DNA of 32,010 nucleotides from Clostridia bacterium (GCA_030526425.1 JAUNCT010000022.1:1-32010), one strand, 5' to 3'; numbered from the stretch's first letter, positions 16,080-23,175 are shown. Numbers and translations: made by a program. The notes: generated by a model not told the origin, from the letters alone.

Positions 16080-16136
16080 TTATTCAGTTGTAATTTCACT
16101 ATACTTCCCAGACACCCATCCATCACTGTTCATCAT
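16080..16136 (-). pseudogene. Small ORF related to the SH3-like remnant at 10136
   Basis: Eighteen codons read MMNSDGWVSGKYSEITTE. The core GWVSGKYS is shared with the remnant at 10136-10216, with synonymous DNA differences, so the two are diverged homologues rather than a recent duplication. It overlaps the end of the fragment at 16123-16247. It may be a gene remnant or a real tiny phage gene. Confidence 0.35.
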
Positions 16137-16247
16137 CTGTCAGCGCGGCCAGCACATCCTCCGGGATACTTTCCCCGGAAGCCAGGTCGACTACCTGCAC
16201 CTCACTGCCGTCCACAGAATAACCAAACAGGAGGCGATGACCTGTGC
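16123..16247 (-). pseudogene. C-terminal fragment of an unidentified gene
   Basis: The minus strand reads HRLLFGYSVDGSEVQVVDLA, then SGESIPEDVLAALTDDEQ and a stop. Composition and the GYSVDGSEV ... PEDVLAAL pattern look like genuine protein. The frame has no start, and beyond about 16250 it collides with the plus-strand connector gene, so it is a truncated tail. Family not recognised. Confidence 0.3.
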
Positions 16248-16714
16248 GCGGATACAAAAACTTCGAAAGCGATCCGCATCCCGGAGACCTGCGTCACATG
16301 ATCGAGATCGGATACACCGAGAACCAGATCAATGAAAATGGCTATCCGGAACCTACGGATGTGGTGGTATGCCGCGTAAGGGCCGCTGTGACGGACGCTG
16401 GTAACCAGCACTACCGCAGCGCGGACGTTATGAACACCGAAGGCAGTCTAGGCGGCTTAGTAGCTCAAGCTGAACCAGAGCACATGGAAGAAAACATTGA
16501 TGCCTTGTTAGACGAAGCTGAATGGTGTTCAGGCGATCCCCTTTGCATGACATCTACAGGAGCTAATGCGCAAGGATTGTTTGGGCTAAACTATGCCGCC
16601 TGTCATCAATGCACACTGCTACCTGAAACTTCCTGTACCATGAGAAACTTGTTGCTGGATAGAGCCGCATTAATAGGAAGAGCCGATGATAATACCATTG
16701 GTTTCTTCAGATAA
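16244..16714 (+). pseudogene. Phage head-tail connector N-terminus fused to a DUF1998 (DrmB-like) C-terminus
   Basis: This 156-codon frame is a chimera. The first 65 or so residues (RGYKNFESDPHPGDLRHMIE, VVVCRVRAAVTDAGNQHYRS) match the start of SPP1 gp16-type head-tail connector proteins, which normally continue into a strand-rich core after NTEG. Here NTEG is followed by SLGGLVAQAEPEHMEENIDA, EAEWCSGDPLC and NYAACHQCTLLPETSC with LLDRAALIG. That is the cysteine-rich end of DUF1998 proteins such as DISARM DrmB. The join is near 16440, where base composition also drops. AGGAGG (16229-16234) lies nine bases before the GTG at 16244, and TGA at 16238 closes the frame upstream. Neither parent protein is complete, so function is unlikely. 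Confidence 0.7.
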
Positions 16715-16719
16715 GCTGA

Positions 16720-16793
16720 CTCTCCAACGAAACTCTGAACTCCCCAACGAAACTACACTCCCCAACGAAACCCGGGAGTAACGTTGGGGAGTG
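16720..16793. repeat. Three CTCCCCAACGAAAC repeats and a 12-bp hairpin
   Basis: Near-identical 15-mers CTCTCCAACGAAACT (16720), CTCCCCAACGAAACT (16740) and CTCCCCAACGAAACC (16758) lie 20 and 18 bases apart. The last arm pairs perfectly with CGTTGGGGAGTG (16782-16793) as a 12-bp stem with a 14-base loop. The role is unknown. Confidence 0.75.
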
Positions 16794-16855
16794 AAACGAT
16801 CCGAAACCGGCGGTATGGAGCTGACTATCAGACCAGCAGAAAGGAGATGACCAGG

Positions 16856-16957
16856 GTGCTGAAACCCCTTGATTTACAAGCATTGTCCATATTCCTTTGT
16901 ATCAAAGTTGCTCTGGTCACAGAAAGTACTACTTTCACTGACGAGATCCATATATAA
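16856..16957 (+). pseudogene. Short remnant resembling the start of a small HTH protein
   Basis: AAAGGAG lies nine bases before a GTG that opens 33 codons beginning VLKPLDLQALSIFLCIKVAL. This recalls the first helix of small winged-helix proteins starting MLKPLDLLVLLKL. It stops after 33 residues, before any HTH is complete. The good ribosome binding site and the resemblance are the only support. Confidence 0.3.
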
Positions 16958-16983
16958 TTATTCTACTGCTTTGAAAGCTCATC

Positions 16984-17077
16984 TGCACCCGGGTGCAAAC
17001 AGGGTGCACAGGTCATGCACCCGGGTGCAAATGAAAAAACGCACCCTGTCCGGAGGGTGCAGCTGCACCCGGGTGCA
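16984..17077. repeat. Cluster of TGCACCCGGGTGCA palindromes
   Basis: The perfect 14-bp palindrome TGCACCCGGGTGCA occurs at 16984, 17016 and 17064, at distances of 32 and 48 bases, both multiples of 16. Half-sites lie between (GGGTGCAC near 17003), with a hairpin GCACCCT-GTCCGG-AGGGTGC (17041-17060). The 430 bases from 16715 to 17147 otherwise hold no complete gene. Confidence 0.85.
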
Positions 17078-17147
17078 AATCCCGTGAAAGCCCTTATATG
17101 AACGGCTCTGGAGCCTGATTGAAAATTCATCTTCTTCTTGAACAAAC

Positions 17148-17693
17148 GTAGCGGGTGCGGAGGAGACGCTGTTCATCGTCCGTCACGGCCCGCGCCGCGG
17201 GGAAGTTCCGCTTTGTTTTCGCGTAAAGGTCGATGAAGCTGATCACGCAGGAGCCGATCAGCCCGCGGAGTTGCGCGGCCATGGCTTCGAACGCTTTCAG
17301 GTGAAAGTCCACATCGTATTTTTCCGTAAGGAAGATCGGGTCGTACCGCCAACCCACGGCCTTTGCGCCGACCGCCGCGGACAGGCTCCGGATGGACTCC
17401 AAAACAGCGGACTTGTCGGGCACATGCGGCTCGATCTCTTTTCCGTAAGGGGTCCAGGTCACGAACCAGAACTGACGGAACTTATCCAGCTCGGGGATGT
17501 GCGGCAGCATCGGCTTGGGGTTCTTGGTGCAAAAGCACAGGATATCCACGACCTTCGGGTCGAGGCGGTACTTCAGCACTTGGTCCGCACGGTACGGGTT
17601 GCGGGTCAGGACGTACCCCTCGCGGACGCGGTTCATGAACCATTCGGAAAAATATGCCGGAATATCCGTCCGGCAGCCCGTGTTCAAAATCAT
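17148..17693 (-). pseudogene. DUF1848 protein, N-terminal part (split by an insertion)
   Basis: The gene opens at ATG 17693 with MILNTGCRTDIPAYFSEWFM, the hallmark start of DUF1848. It continues through LTRNPYRADQVLKYRLDP, DILCFCTKNPKPMLPHI, WFVTWTPYGKEIEPHVPDK, VGWRYDPIFLTEKYDVDFH and ISFIDLYAKTKRNFP to RLLRTRYV. There native sequence stops at 17148 and the frame runs seven more codons into foreign DNA. GGAGG is seven bases upstream. The start overlaps the stop codon of the preceding gene by four bases (ATGA), so translation was coupled. Without the C-terminal cysteine cluster at 9185-9586 this half is unlikely to work. Confidence 0.88.
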
Positions 17694-18310
17694 CCGTTCG
17701 CCTCCGCAGCGGCAGCGTCGAAGCGGTTCGGCAGTTGATAACTGCGGTACGGCAGGTCCGCCGTAAAGGAGTTGAACTCCGCCCACACCTCCGTGAGATA
17801 GTAGGCGACGACGACATCCCGCCGCTCACCGAACTGCGAAGTCAGCACGGGGCTTTCCGCAAAGCAACGGTCCACGATGGCGGGGTCCTTGGTGAAATTC
17901 ACCTTGCCGCCCACGCGCACATAGGTCATGGTCTCCGGGTCGCAGACGCACAGCTGGAGATAGGGATGCGCCTGCAATTCGGCGTAGGAGCGGTAGAACT
18001 CCACGGTGTCGAAATACAAAACGCCGTCCTGCTCGAACTTGAACTCGATGGGACGGATCTGCGGGTTGCCGTCCAAGCCGAGCGTCGTGCCGTACTGCAG
18101 GGGGAAGCGGTCGAAGGTTTCGGTGACGACGCGAAGACCGTCGTCGAAATCCAGGGAGCGGAAAAAATCATGGTTGGTCATGGGGGCGGCCTCCTTTCGG
18201 GTGAATGCGGTGAAAACGAGAACGGCGAGCACAGCGCCGCACAGTGCGGTGAATATCTTTCGCACGCGTTTGCGTGCAGGTGTTCCGCGGAACAGACCGG
18301 GAATGGACAT
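17690..18310 (-). CDS. Pyridoxamine 5'-phosphate oxidase-like flavoprotein, possibly membrane-anchored
   Basis: The domain from MTNHDFFRSLDFDDGLRVVT onward is a split-barrel FMN-binding protein of the pyridoxamine-phosphate-oxidase superfamily (GTTLGLDGNPQIRPIEFKFE, LYFDTVEFYRSYAELQAHPY). Two starts are credible. ATG 18181 has AAGGAGG eight bases upstream and gives a soluble 163-residue protein. ATG 18310 has GGAGG seven bases upstream and adds 43 residues with a single transmembrane helix (IFTALCGAVLAVLVFTAF), giving 206 residues. The frame is open between them. The last four bases overlap the DUF1848 start, and the gene leads the broken operon. Substrate unknown. Confidence 0.85.
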   Translation of the reverse strand: MSIPGLFRGTPARKRVRKIFTALCGAVLAVLVFTAFTRKEAAPMTNHDFFRSLDFDDGLRVVTETFDRFPLQYGTTLGLDGNPQIRPIEFKFEQDGVLYFDTVEFYRSYAELQAHPYLQLCVCDPETMTYVRVGGKVNFTKDPAIVDRCFAESPVLTSQFGERRDVVVAYYLTEVWAEFNSFTADLPYRSYQLPNRFDAAAAEANG

Positions 18311-18469
18311 GTTCGTTCCTCCGATGGTTTCGTCAGACAGAATCGCTCTGTTTGCACCGACCATTGTAAGCGCTCCGCGTTCCCGGGGAAAGTACGCACA
18401 AATTTATAACCTGCAGCCCCTCCCGGGATGTTGCCCGACGGATCCTTCCGCAAAGAGATCGTTCCGCTG

Positions 18470-18530
18470 TTGACAGATACCCCTTGGGGGTATACAATAA
18501 TGGAAGCAAGAAGATACCCCGCGGGGGTAT
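18470..18530 (+). promoter_or_regulatory. csoR-copA promoter with two CsoR operators
   Basis: TTGACA (18470-18475) and TACAAT (18493-18498) are 17 bases apart. The spacer is itself a CsoR box, ATACCCCTTGGGGGTAT (18477-18493). A second box, ATACCCCGCGGGGGTAT, lies at 18514-18530 in the early leader. The boxes repeat at a 37-base distance and match the known copper-repressor palindrome, so copper release of CsoR should switch on csoR and copA together. Confidence 0.92.
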
Positions 18531-18550
18531 GAATGAAGGAGAACCGACCG

Positions 18551-18898
18551 ATGACGGATCGCAATATCACAAAAGAAGAGAACGCGGAAACGACCGCGTG
18601 CGCCTGCCCGCACTGCTCGGGCAAACACAAGGAGCGGAACGAAAAAGAATACAAGGACCTCATGAACCGCCTCAAGCGCATCGAAGGGCAGGTCCGCGGC
18701 GTGGAAGGCATGCTGGAAAAGGACGCCTACTGTACGGATATCCTCGTGCAGGTCTCGGCGATCGGCTCCGCGCTGAACAGCTTCAACAAGGCGCTGCTGG
18801 CAAACCACATGAAGACCTGCGTTGCCGACGGCATCCGCCGGGGCGACGATGCGGTCATCGACGAGCTGCTCGCAACCCTGCAAAAGCTCATGAAATAA
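18551..18898 (+). CDS. csoR: Copper-sensing transcriptional repressor
   Basis: CsoR is a helical tetrameric repressor that leaves DNA when Cu(I) binds. This 115-residue protein shows DLMNRLKRIEGQVRGVEGML of the DNA-facing helix. It carries the Cu(I) ligands Cys61 (DAYCTDILVQ), His86 and Cys90 (NHMKTC). An N-terminal extension adds a second cysteine/histidine motif, CACPHCSGKH (Cys17, Cys19, Cys22). The ATG at 18551 is preferred because AAGGAG lies nine bases upstream; the in-frame ATG at 18533 lies before that site. It is 19 bases from copA. Regulation is by the two palindromes just upstream. Confidence 0.95.
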   Translation: MTDRNITKEENAETTACACPHCSGKHKERNEKEYKDLMNRLKRIEGQVRGVEGMLEKDAYCTDILVQVSAIGSALNSFNKALLANHMKTCVADGIRRGDDAVIDELLATLQKLMK

Positions 18899-18917
18899 AC
18901 GGCAAAGGGAAACAACC

Positions 18918-21479
18918 ATGAAACAATTCGACATTACGGGCATGAGCTGCGCCGCCTGCCAAACGCGCATCGAAAAAGCGGTCTCGGCGGTGGACGGGGT
19001 CGACACCTGCACCGTGAATCTTTTGACGAACTCCATGGGCGTCGAAGGCAGCGCCTCCGAGGAGGCGATCGTCGCCGCGGTGATCAAAGCCGGTTACGGC
19101 GCAAGCCCGAAAGCGGGCGCCGCGGGCAAGAACGGTCCCGCCGTCCCCGCGGAGGACGCTGCGGATGCGGAAACGAAAAAGACGATGACCCGCCTCATCG
19201 TGTCGGCGGTCCTGCTGGTTCCGCTGATGTACGTCTCCATGGGACACATGATGTGGAATTGGCCGCTCCCTGCGTTTTTGGAGGGCAACCACGTGGCGAT
19301 GGGCCTGTACCAGCTGCTCATCGCGGGCTGCATCATGGTCGTCAACCAAAAGTTCTTCATCAACGGCTTCAAGGGGCTGCTGAACCGTTCGCCGAACATG
19401 GATACCCTCGTCGCGCTCGGCTCGGCGGCGTCCTTCGGCTACAGCGTGTGCGCCCTGTTCGCCATGAGCGCGGCGGTGCTTGCGGGCAACCAAGAAGAAG
19501 TGATGTACTATATGGACAGCTTCTACTTCGAGTCCGCGGCGATGATCCTCACGCTCATCACCTTCGGCAAAATGCTCGAGGCGCGGTCGAAGGGCAAGAC
19601 CACGAACGCGCTGAAATCCCTCATGAAGCTCGCGCCCCAAACGGCGGTGCTCCTCGTGGACGGCGCCGAAAAGGAAGTCCCCATCGGGGAAGTGAAGGTC
19701 GGTGACCGGTTCGTCGTCCGCCCCGGTGCCGGCATCCCCGTGGACGGCATCGTGCGCGAGGGCAGAAGCGCGGTCAACGAGCAGGCGCTCACGGGCGAAA
19801 GCATCCCCGTCGACAAGCAGGCGGGGGACAAGGTCTCCGCGGCGACCATCAACACCTCGGGCTACATGGTCTGCGAAGCGCAACGCGTCGGCGAGGATAC
19901 GACCCTTGCCGCCATCATCCGCATGGTCGGCGATGCGGCGGCGACCAAGGCACCCGTCGCGAAAATCGCCGATAAGGTCTCGGGCGTGTTCGTTCCCGCG
20001 GTCATCGCCGTCTCCGCGGTCACCTTCGTGGTTTGGATGCTCGTCGGGCAAACGGTCGGCTACGCGCTGACGAAGGCGGTCGCCGTGCTCGTGATCAGCT
20101 GCCCCTGCGCGCTCGGTCTCGCAACGCCCGTCGCCATCATGGTCGGCAACGGCGTCGCCGCAAAAACGGGCATCCTCTTCAAGACCGCCGCCTCCCTCGA
20201 ACAGGTGGGCAAAACGCAGATCGTCGCGCTCGACAAAACGGGCACCGTCACCACGGGCGTCATGCAGGTCACGGATGTGCTCCCCGAAAGCGGCTGCACC
20301 GAAGAAGCGCTGCTGCGCGTGGCGGTTTCCCTCGAAGCGAAGAGCGAACACCCCATCGCGAAAGCCATCCTTGCGTATCCCGGGGCGCAGAACACGCGCC
20401 GCATGGAAACCGAAAACTTCGAGACCTTCGCGGGCAACGGGCTGTGCGCCACCGCCGAAGGGCAAACGATCGCGGGCGGCAACGCGGCGTACATCGCCAC
20501 GGTCACGGGCATCGGAAAACGGGCGCTCGAAGCCAAGGCGGAAGCACTCGCGAACGGCGGAAAGACCCCGGTCTTCTTCGCATCGCAGGGGAAACTGCTC
20601 GGCATCGTCGCGGTCGCCGATACCATCAAGGAGGATTCCGCCGCGGCTGTTTCCGAACTCAAGGCACTTGGCATCCACGTGGTGCTGCTCACGGGCGACA
20701 ATGAACGCACCGCCAACGCGATCGCCGCGAACGCCGGGGTCGATGAAGTCGTTGCGGGCGTGCGTCCCGAAGGGAAAGAGGCGGTGATCCGCGAGCTGAT
20801 GCGGCACGGCAAGGTTGCCATGGTCGGCGACGGCATCAACGACGCGCCCGCGCTCACCGCGGCGGATACGGGCATCGCCATCGGCGCGGGGACGGATATC
20901 GCCATCGATGCGGCGGATGTCGTGCTCATGAAAAACAGCATCCGCGATGTCGCGGCGGCGGTCCGCATCTCGAAGGCAACGCTCAAAAACATCCGCGAGA
21001 ACCTCTTCTGGGCGTTCATCTACAACGTCATCGGCATCCCGCTCGCGGCGGGCTGCTACGTAGCGGCGTTCGGCTGGTCCCTCAACCCGATGTTCGGCGC
21101 GGCGACCATGGGGCTTTCGAGCTTCTGCGTGGTATCCAACGCGCTCCGCCTCAACCTCGTGAAGGTATACGACGACACAAAGGACAAACCGGTCAGGCAC
21201 CCCGTGCGGGGCGGTTTGATCGCAAAAACCGCTTCGGCGGAAATCCGAGAAACAGGAAAGGAAGACAACACGATGAAGATCAAAGTCAACGGTATGATGT
21301 GCGGACATTGCGAGGCACATGTGAAAAAGGCGCTCGCGGCGCTCGAAGGCGTCGAAAGCGTCACGGCGTCGCACACGGAGAACCTGGTGACGCTCGTCAC
21401 CGCAAAGCCCGTCGACGAGGCGGCGGTCAAGGCCGCGGTCGAAGAAGCGGGCTACGAGTACGCGGGTCTCGCCGACTGA
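18918..21479 (+). CDS. copA: Copper-exporting P1B-type ATPase with C-terminal CopZ-like domain
   Basis: This 853-residue membrane pump uses ATP to export Cu(I). Residues 1-70 form a heavy-metal-associated domain with GMSCAAC (Cys11, Cys14). Eight helices are interspersed with the actuator (ALTGESIPVDK). The membrane copper site is CPC (Cys395, Cys397), the phosphorylation site DKTGT (Asp439), followed by SEHPIAKA and GDGINDAPAL. After the last helices (SLNPMFGAATMGLSSFCVVS) and a charged linker, a second metal-binding domain starts at Met786 with MMCGHC (Cys795, Cys798). That last domain is 68 residues, the size of a free CopZ chaperone, and has its own possible ribosome binding site. AAAGGG precedes the main ATG. 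It is co-transcribed with csoR. Confidence 0.96.
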   Translation: MKQFDITGMSCAACQTRIEKAVSAVDGVDTCTVNLLTNSMGVEGSASEEAIVAAVIKAGYGASPKAGAAGKNGPAVPAEDAADAETKKTMTRLIVSAVLLVPLMYVSMGHMMWNWPLPAFLEGNHVAMGLYQLLIAGCIMVVNQKFFINGFKGLLNRSPNMDTLVALGSAASFGYSVCALFAMSAAVLAGNQEEVMYYMDSFYFESAAMILTLITFGKMLEARSKGKTTNALKSLMKLAPQTAVLLVDGAEKEVPIGEVKVGDRFVVRPGAGIPVDGIVREGRSAVNEQALTGESIPVDKQAGDKVSAATINTSGYMVCEAQRVGEDTTLAAIIRMVGDAAATKAPVAKIADKVSGVFVPAVIAVSAVTFVVWMLVGQTVGYALTKAVAVLVISCPCALGLATPVAIMVGNGVAAKTGILFKTAASLEQVGKTQIVALDKTGTVTTGVMQVTDVLPESGCTEEALLRVAVSLEAKSEHPIAKAILAYPGAQNTRRMETENFETFAGNGLCATAEGQTIAGGNAAYIATVTGIGKRALEAKAEALANGGKTPVFFASQGKLLGIVAVADTIKEDSAAAVSELKALGIHVVLLTGDNERTANAIAANAGVDEVVAGVRPEGKEAVIRELMRHGKVAMVGDGINDAPALTAADTGIAIGAGTDIAIDAADVVLMKNSIRDVAAAVRISKATLKNIRENLFWAFIYNVIGIPLAAGCYVAAFGWSLNPMFGAATMGLSSFCVVSNALRLNLVKVYDDTKDKPVRHPVRGGLIAKTASAEIRETGKEDNTMKIKVNGMMCGHCEAHVKKALAALEGVESVTASHTENLVTLVTAKPVDEAAVKAAVEEAGYEYAGLAD
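21257..21275 (+). promoter_or_regulatory. Possible internal translation start for a free CopZ-like chaperone
   Basis: AGGAAAGGAAG lies about ten bases upstream of an in-frame ATG (21273) that would yield exactly the 68-residue C-terminal metal-binding domain of CopA. A purine-rich stretch alone is weak evidence, but the domain edge and length agree with a free CopZ. Confidence 0.4.
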
Positions 21480-21504
21480 ACGCATCCCGGAAATCGGCAA
21501 AGAA

Positions 21505-21536
21505 AAAACGCTCTGCAATTACTGCAGGGCGTTTTT
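21505..21536 (+). terminator. Terminator of csoR-copA
   Basis: AAAACGCTCTGCA and TGCAGGGCGTTTT form a 13-bp stem with one G-T pair, a 5-base loop and a T tail. The A run on the left lets it also end the convergent gene at 21615. Confidence 0.9.
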
Positions 21537-21614
21537 CGGTATCATGGGGTTCGCGGCGCACCGGTGCGGCGGGGGAGACGAAGCTCCGTTATCGCATCCC
21601 GGTTGCCGGGCGGC

Positions 21615-22919
21615 TCACTCCTCGGGCAGTTCCACCGTGGGCACGTTCTTCGTGCGGTAGTTACTCACGGAATAGCGGAGCCCCGCTTCATCCAGCACGC
21701 GCATGAACGCGCGGATGTACTTGTCGGTTTTGAGCACCTGGTTGAAGGTGATGTAGAACATGTTGCCGACGGCGTTGATCTCGAGCACGAGGTTTCCCGC
21801 GAGCACCGTGTTCATCGAGCGCACATATTTGTTCATGTCGCCGAAGTCGGTGTGTCCGACATAGCTCACGTTGTAGGTGTCTCTGCAGCCCTTGGTGAAC
21901 AAGCCTTCCTTCAGGCAATACTCCTTCTTTTCCGCCAGCGTTTTGCGGGCATCGACCGCGGCGATGTGGTCGAGCAGCGCCTTGGTGTGGATCACCATGT
22001 TCTCCGGCTGGGATTGCAGCATCACCGCGCCGCGGGTGATGGTCCCCAGCTTGTCGATGGGCAGGTCGAGGTAGCTGCGCTTGTACGGCACGTGCAGCGC
22101 GCTGCTCAGCGAATGGTAGGCGCCCGCGCAGCCCACCGCGTTTTTGAAATTGCAGGCGATGCCGGCGGAGAACAGCTCCGCCGCGGGGAAGAACCCGGAA
22201 AGCGCCTTGAACATGAACACGGACAGGATGGTCGCGGGGCTGGCGTCGTTCGCGTGGATGTACTGCATCAGCTCGCGCTGCTTCATGTGGATGCAATAGT
22301 AGCCCGCATTTTCCGGCGAGGGGTTTCGCATCGCCTGCATGTAATCGTTGAAGGGGAAGTACCCCATGCTCGGCTCCCGGTGATAGGTGTAATCCGCTTC
22401 GGGGAGCGTATCCGCCGTGGGGAAGGCAAACTCCGCCGCGGGGCAGGCGTCGTCCGGCAGGCGGATGCCGTCGGTGCCGAAATCCTCCTTGTGCAGGCGG
22501 GTGAGGTATTGATACAGCGTGGACTTGATGAACGGGATGTAGCCGGAAGCGTCCGTGATGCTGTGGCTGACGTTGAAGTAGATCGTGTCGGTCTCGTAGT
22601 CCAGATAGTTGAGGTGACCGTTGACCTCCGAGGAACCGAGCGGCGCGGCGGGCGTCTTCGTTTCCGTCACCACGATGGGCAGGTCGTTGGGCACCAGCTT
22701 GTAGACGCCGTCTTCGACCGCGACGCGCACGGCAAAGTACGGGTAGCGTTTGATGGCTTCGTTGACCGCAACGGAAAGGACCTCTCCGTCGATGTTTTCG
22801 CTCAGCTCCAGCACGAAGCGGATGTTCGTGTTCGAGGCGGCGTTGGGGCGGGTCTCATAAAGCAAATAGGTGTCCGGCTTGGTCAGCGCGGAAAACGCTT
22901 CTTTGTTTTCAAACGGCAT
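21615..22919 (-). CDS. Condensation/acetyltransferase-superfamily protein
   Basis: This 434-residue protein has the two-lobed fold of CoA-dependent acyltransferases (condensation domains, alcohol acetyltransferases, WS/DGAT-like). The active-site region reads YFNVSHSITDASGYIPFIKS. His119 and Asp123 keep the HxxxD core, while the usual second His and the following Gly are replaced (HSITDA). The N-terminus (YLLYETRPNAASNTNIRFVL, AIKRYPYFAVRV) matches acetyltransferases of this group. The acyl acceptor is unknown, and there is no adjacent carrier protein or synthetase. AAGGAG lies six bases before the ATG. The gene is monocistronic with a strong promoter. Confidence 0.85.
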   Translation of the reverse strand: MPFENKEAFSALTKPDTYLLYETRPNAASNTNIRFVLELSENIDGEVLSVAVNEAIKRYPYFAVRVAVEDGVYKLVPNDLPIVVTETKTPAAPLGSSEVNGHLNYLDYETDTIYFNVSHSITDASGYIPFIKSTLYQYLTRLHKEDFGTDGIRLPDDACPAAEFAFPTADTLPEADYTYHREPSMGYFPFNDYMQAMRNPSPENAGYYCIHMKQRELMQYIHANDASPATILSVFMFKALSGFFPAAELFSAGIACNFKNAVGCAGAYHSLSSALHVPYKRSYLDLPIDKLGTITRGAVMLQSQPENMVIHTKALLDHIAAVDARKTLAEKKEYCLKEGLFTKGCRDTYNVSYVGHTDFGDMNKYVRSMNTVLAGNLVLEINAVGNMFYITFNQVLKTDKYIRAFMRVLDEAGLRYSVSNYRTKNVPTVELPEE

Positions 22920-23009
22920 AGCTTGCTCCTTGATGCGGCGGGCTCCGGAAACGGCGTTCCGGAACGGTGCGACCGCTTATTTTCCTCACAACGGTGTGAT
23001 ATCAAACAA

Positions 23010-23038
23010 ATTATAACAATTATTCTGCGGTTTTTCAA
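23010..23038 (-). promoter_or_regulatory. Promoter of the acyltransferase-like gene
   Basis: On the minus strand TTGAAA (23038-23033) and a perfect TATAAT (23015-23010) are 17 bases apart, giving a leader of about 80 bases. Confidence 0.8.
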
Positions 23039-23059
23039 ACAGAAACACGGAAAACCGAT

Positions 23060-23088
23060 TTGTGTCCGGGGTGGATGCGTTGTAAAAT
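23060..23088 (+). promoter_or_regulatory. Promoter of the partner-switching operon
   Basis: TTGTGT (23060-23065) and TAAAAT (23083-23088) are 17 bases apart, about 88 bases before the ATG at 23176. A sigma-A type match of medium quality. Confidence 0.6.
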
Positions 23089-23175
23089 AGACAGTACGAC
23101 CTGCCGCCGACCCAAAAGGGAGCGGCGCGGCGGGCACGGGGGAATGCACGGCATTCTCCGGACAAGGGGGAAGAC

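Larger units (their letters stand above)
9587..17147. mobile_element. 7.56-kb integrated foreign block splitting the DUF1848 gene
   Basis: The limits come from the interrupted gene. The left junction is GCGAGT-AC-TTACTG (AC at 9585-9586) and the right junction is AACAA-AC-GTAGCG (AC at 17146-17147). Removing one AC plus the block restores the DUF1848 frame exactly. A shared dinucleotide without a longer target duplication is the product expected of a serine recombinase. No recombinase gene is left. Contents are tRNA-Val, a truncated HTH gene, a six-gene redox cluster, a LysR regulator, phage and DUF1998 remnants and repeat clusters. Codon use inside favours CTG/CAG and is less GC-rich than the flanks. 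An assembly join cannot be excluded from sequence alone. Confidence 0.75.

Noticed and set aside
16720..17077. CRISPR array
   Set aside because: Repeats are 14-15 bases with unequal spacings of a few to 34 bases, and there are no cas genes. This is not a CRISPR structure.
16869..17087. A 72-codon frame across the TGCACCCGGGTGCA cluster
   Set aside because: It simply translates the repeats (HPGANRVH, CTRVQM), with no ribosome binding site and no recognisable protein.
9587..17147. Recombinase, transposase or conjugation genes inside the foreign block
   Set aside because: Both strands were read for the typical catalytic motifs and none was found. The mobile nature rests on the split gene and the content only.
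18888..21518. An 876-codon open frame antisense to copA
   Set aside because: Same cause: high-GC shadow of a fully supported P-type ATPase gene, with low-complexity Arg/Asp/His composition.
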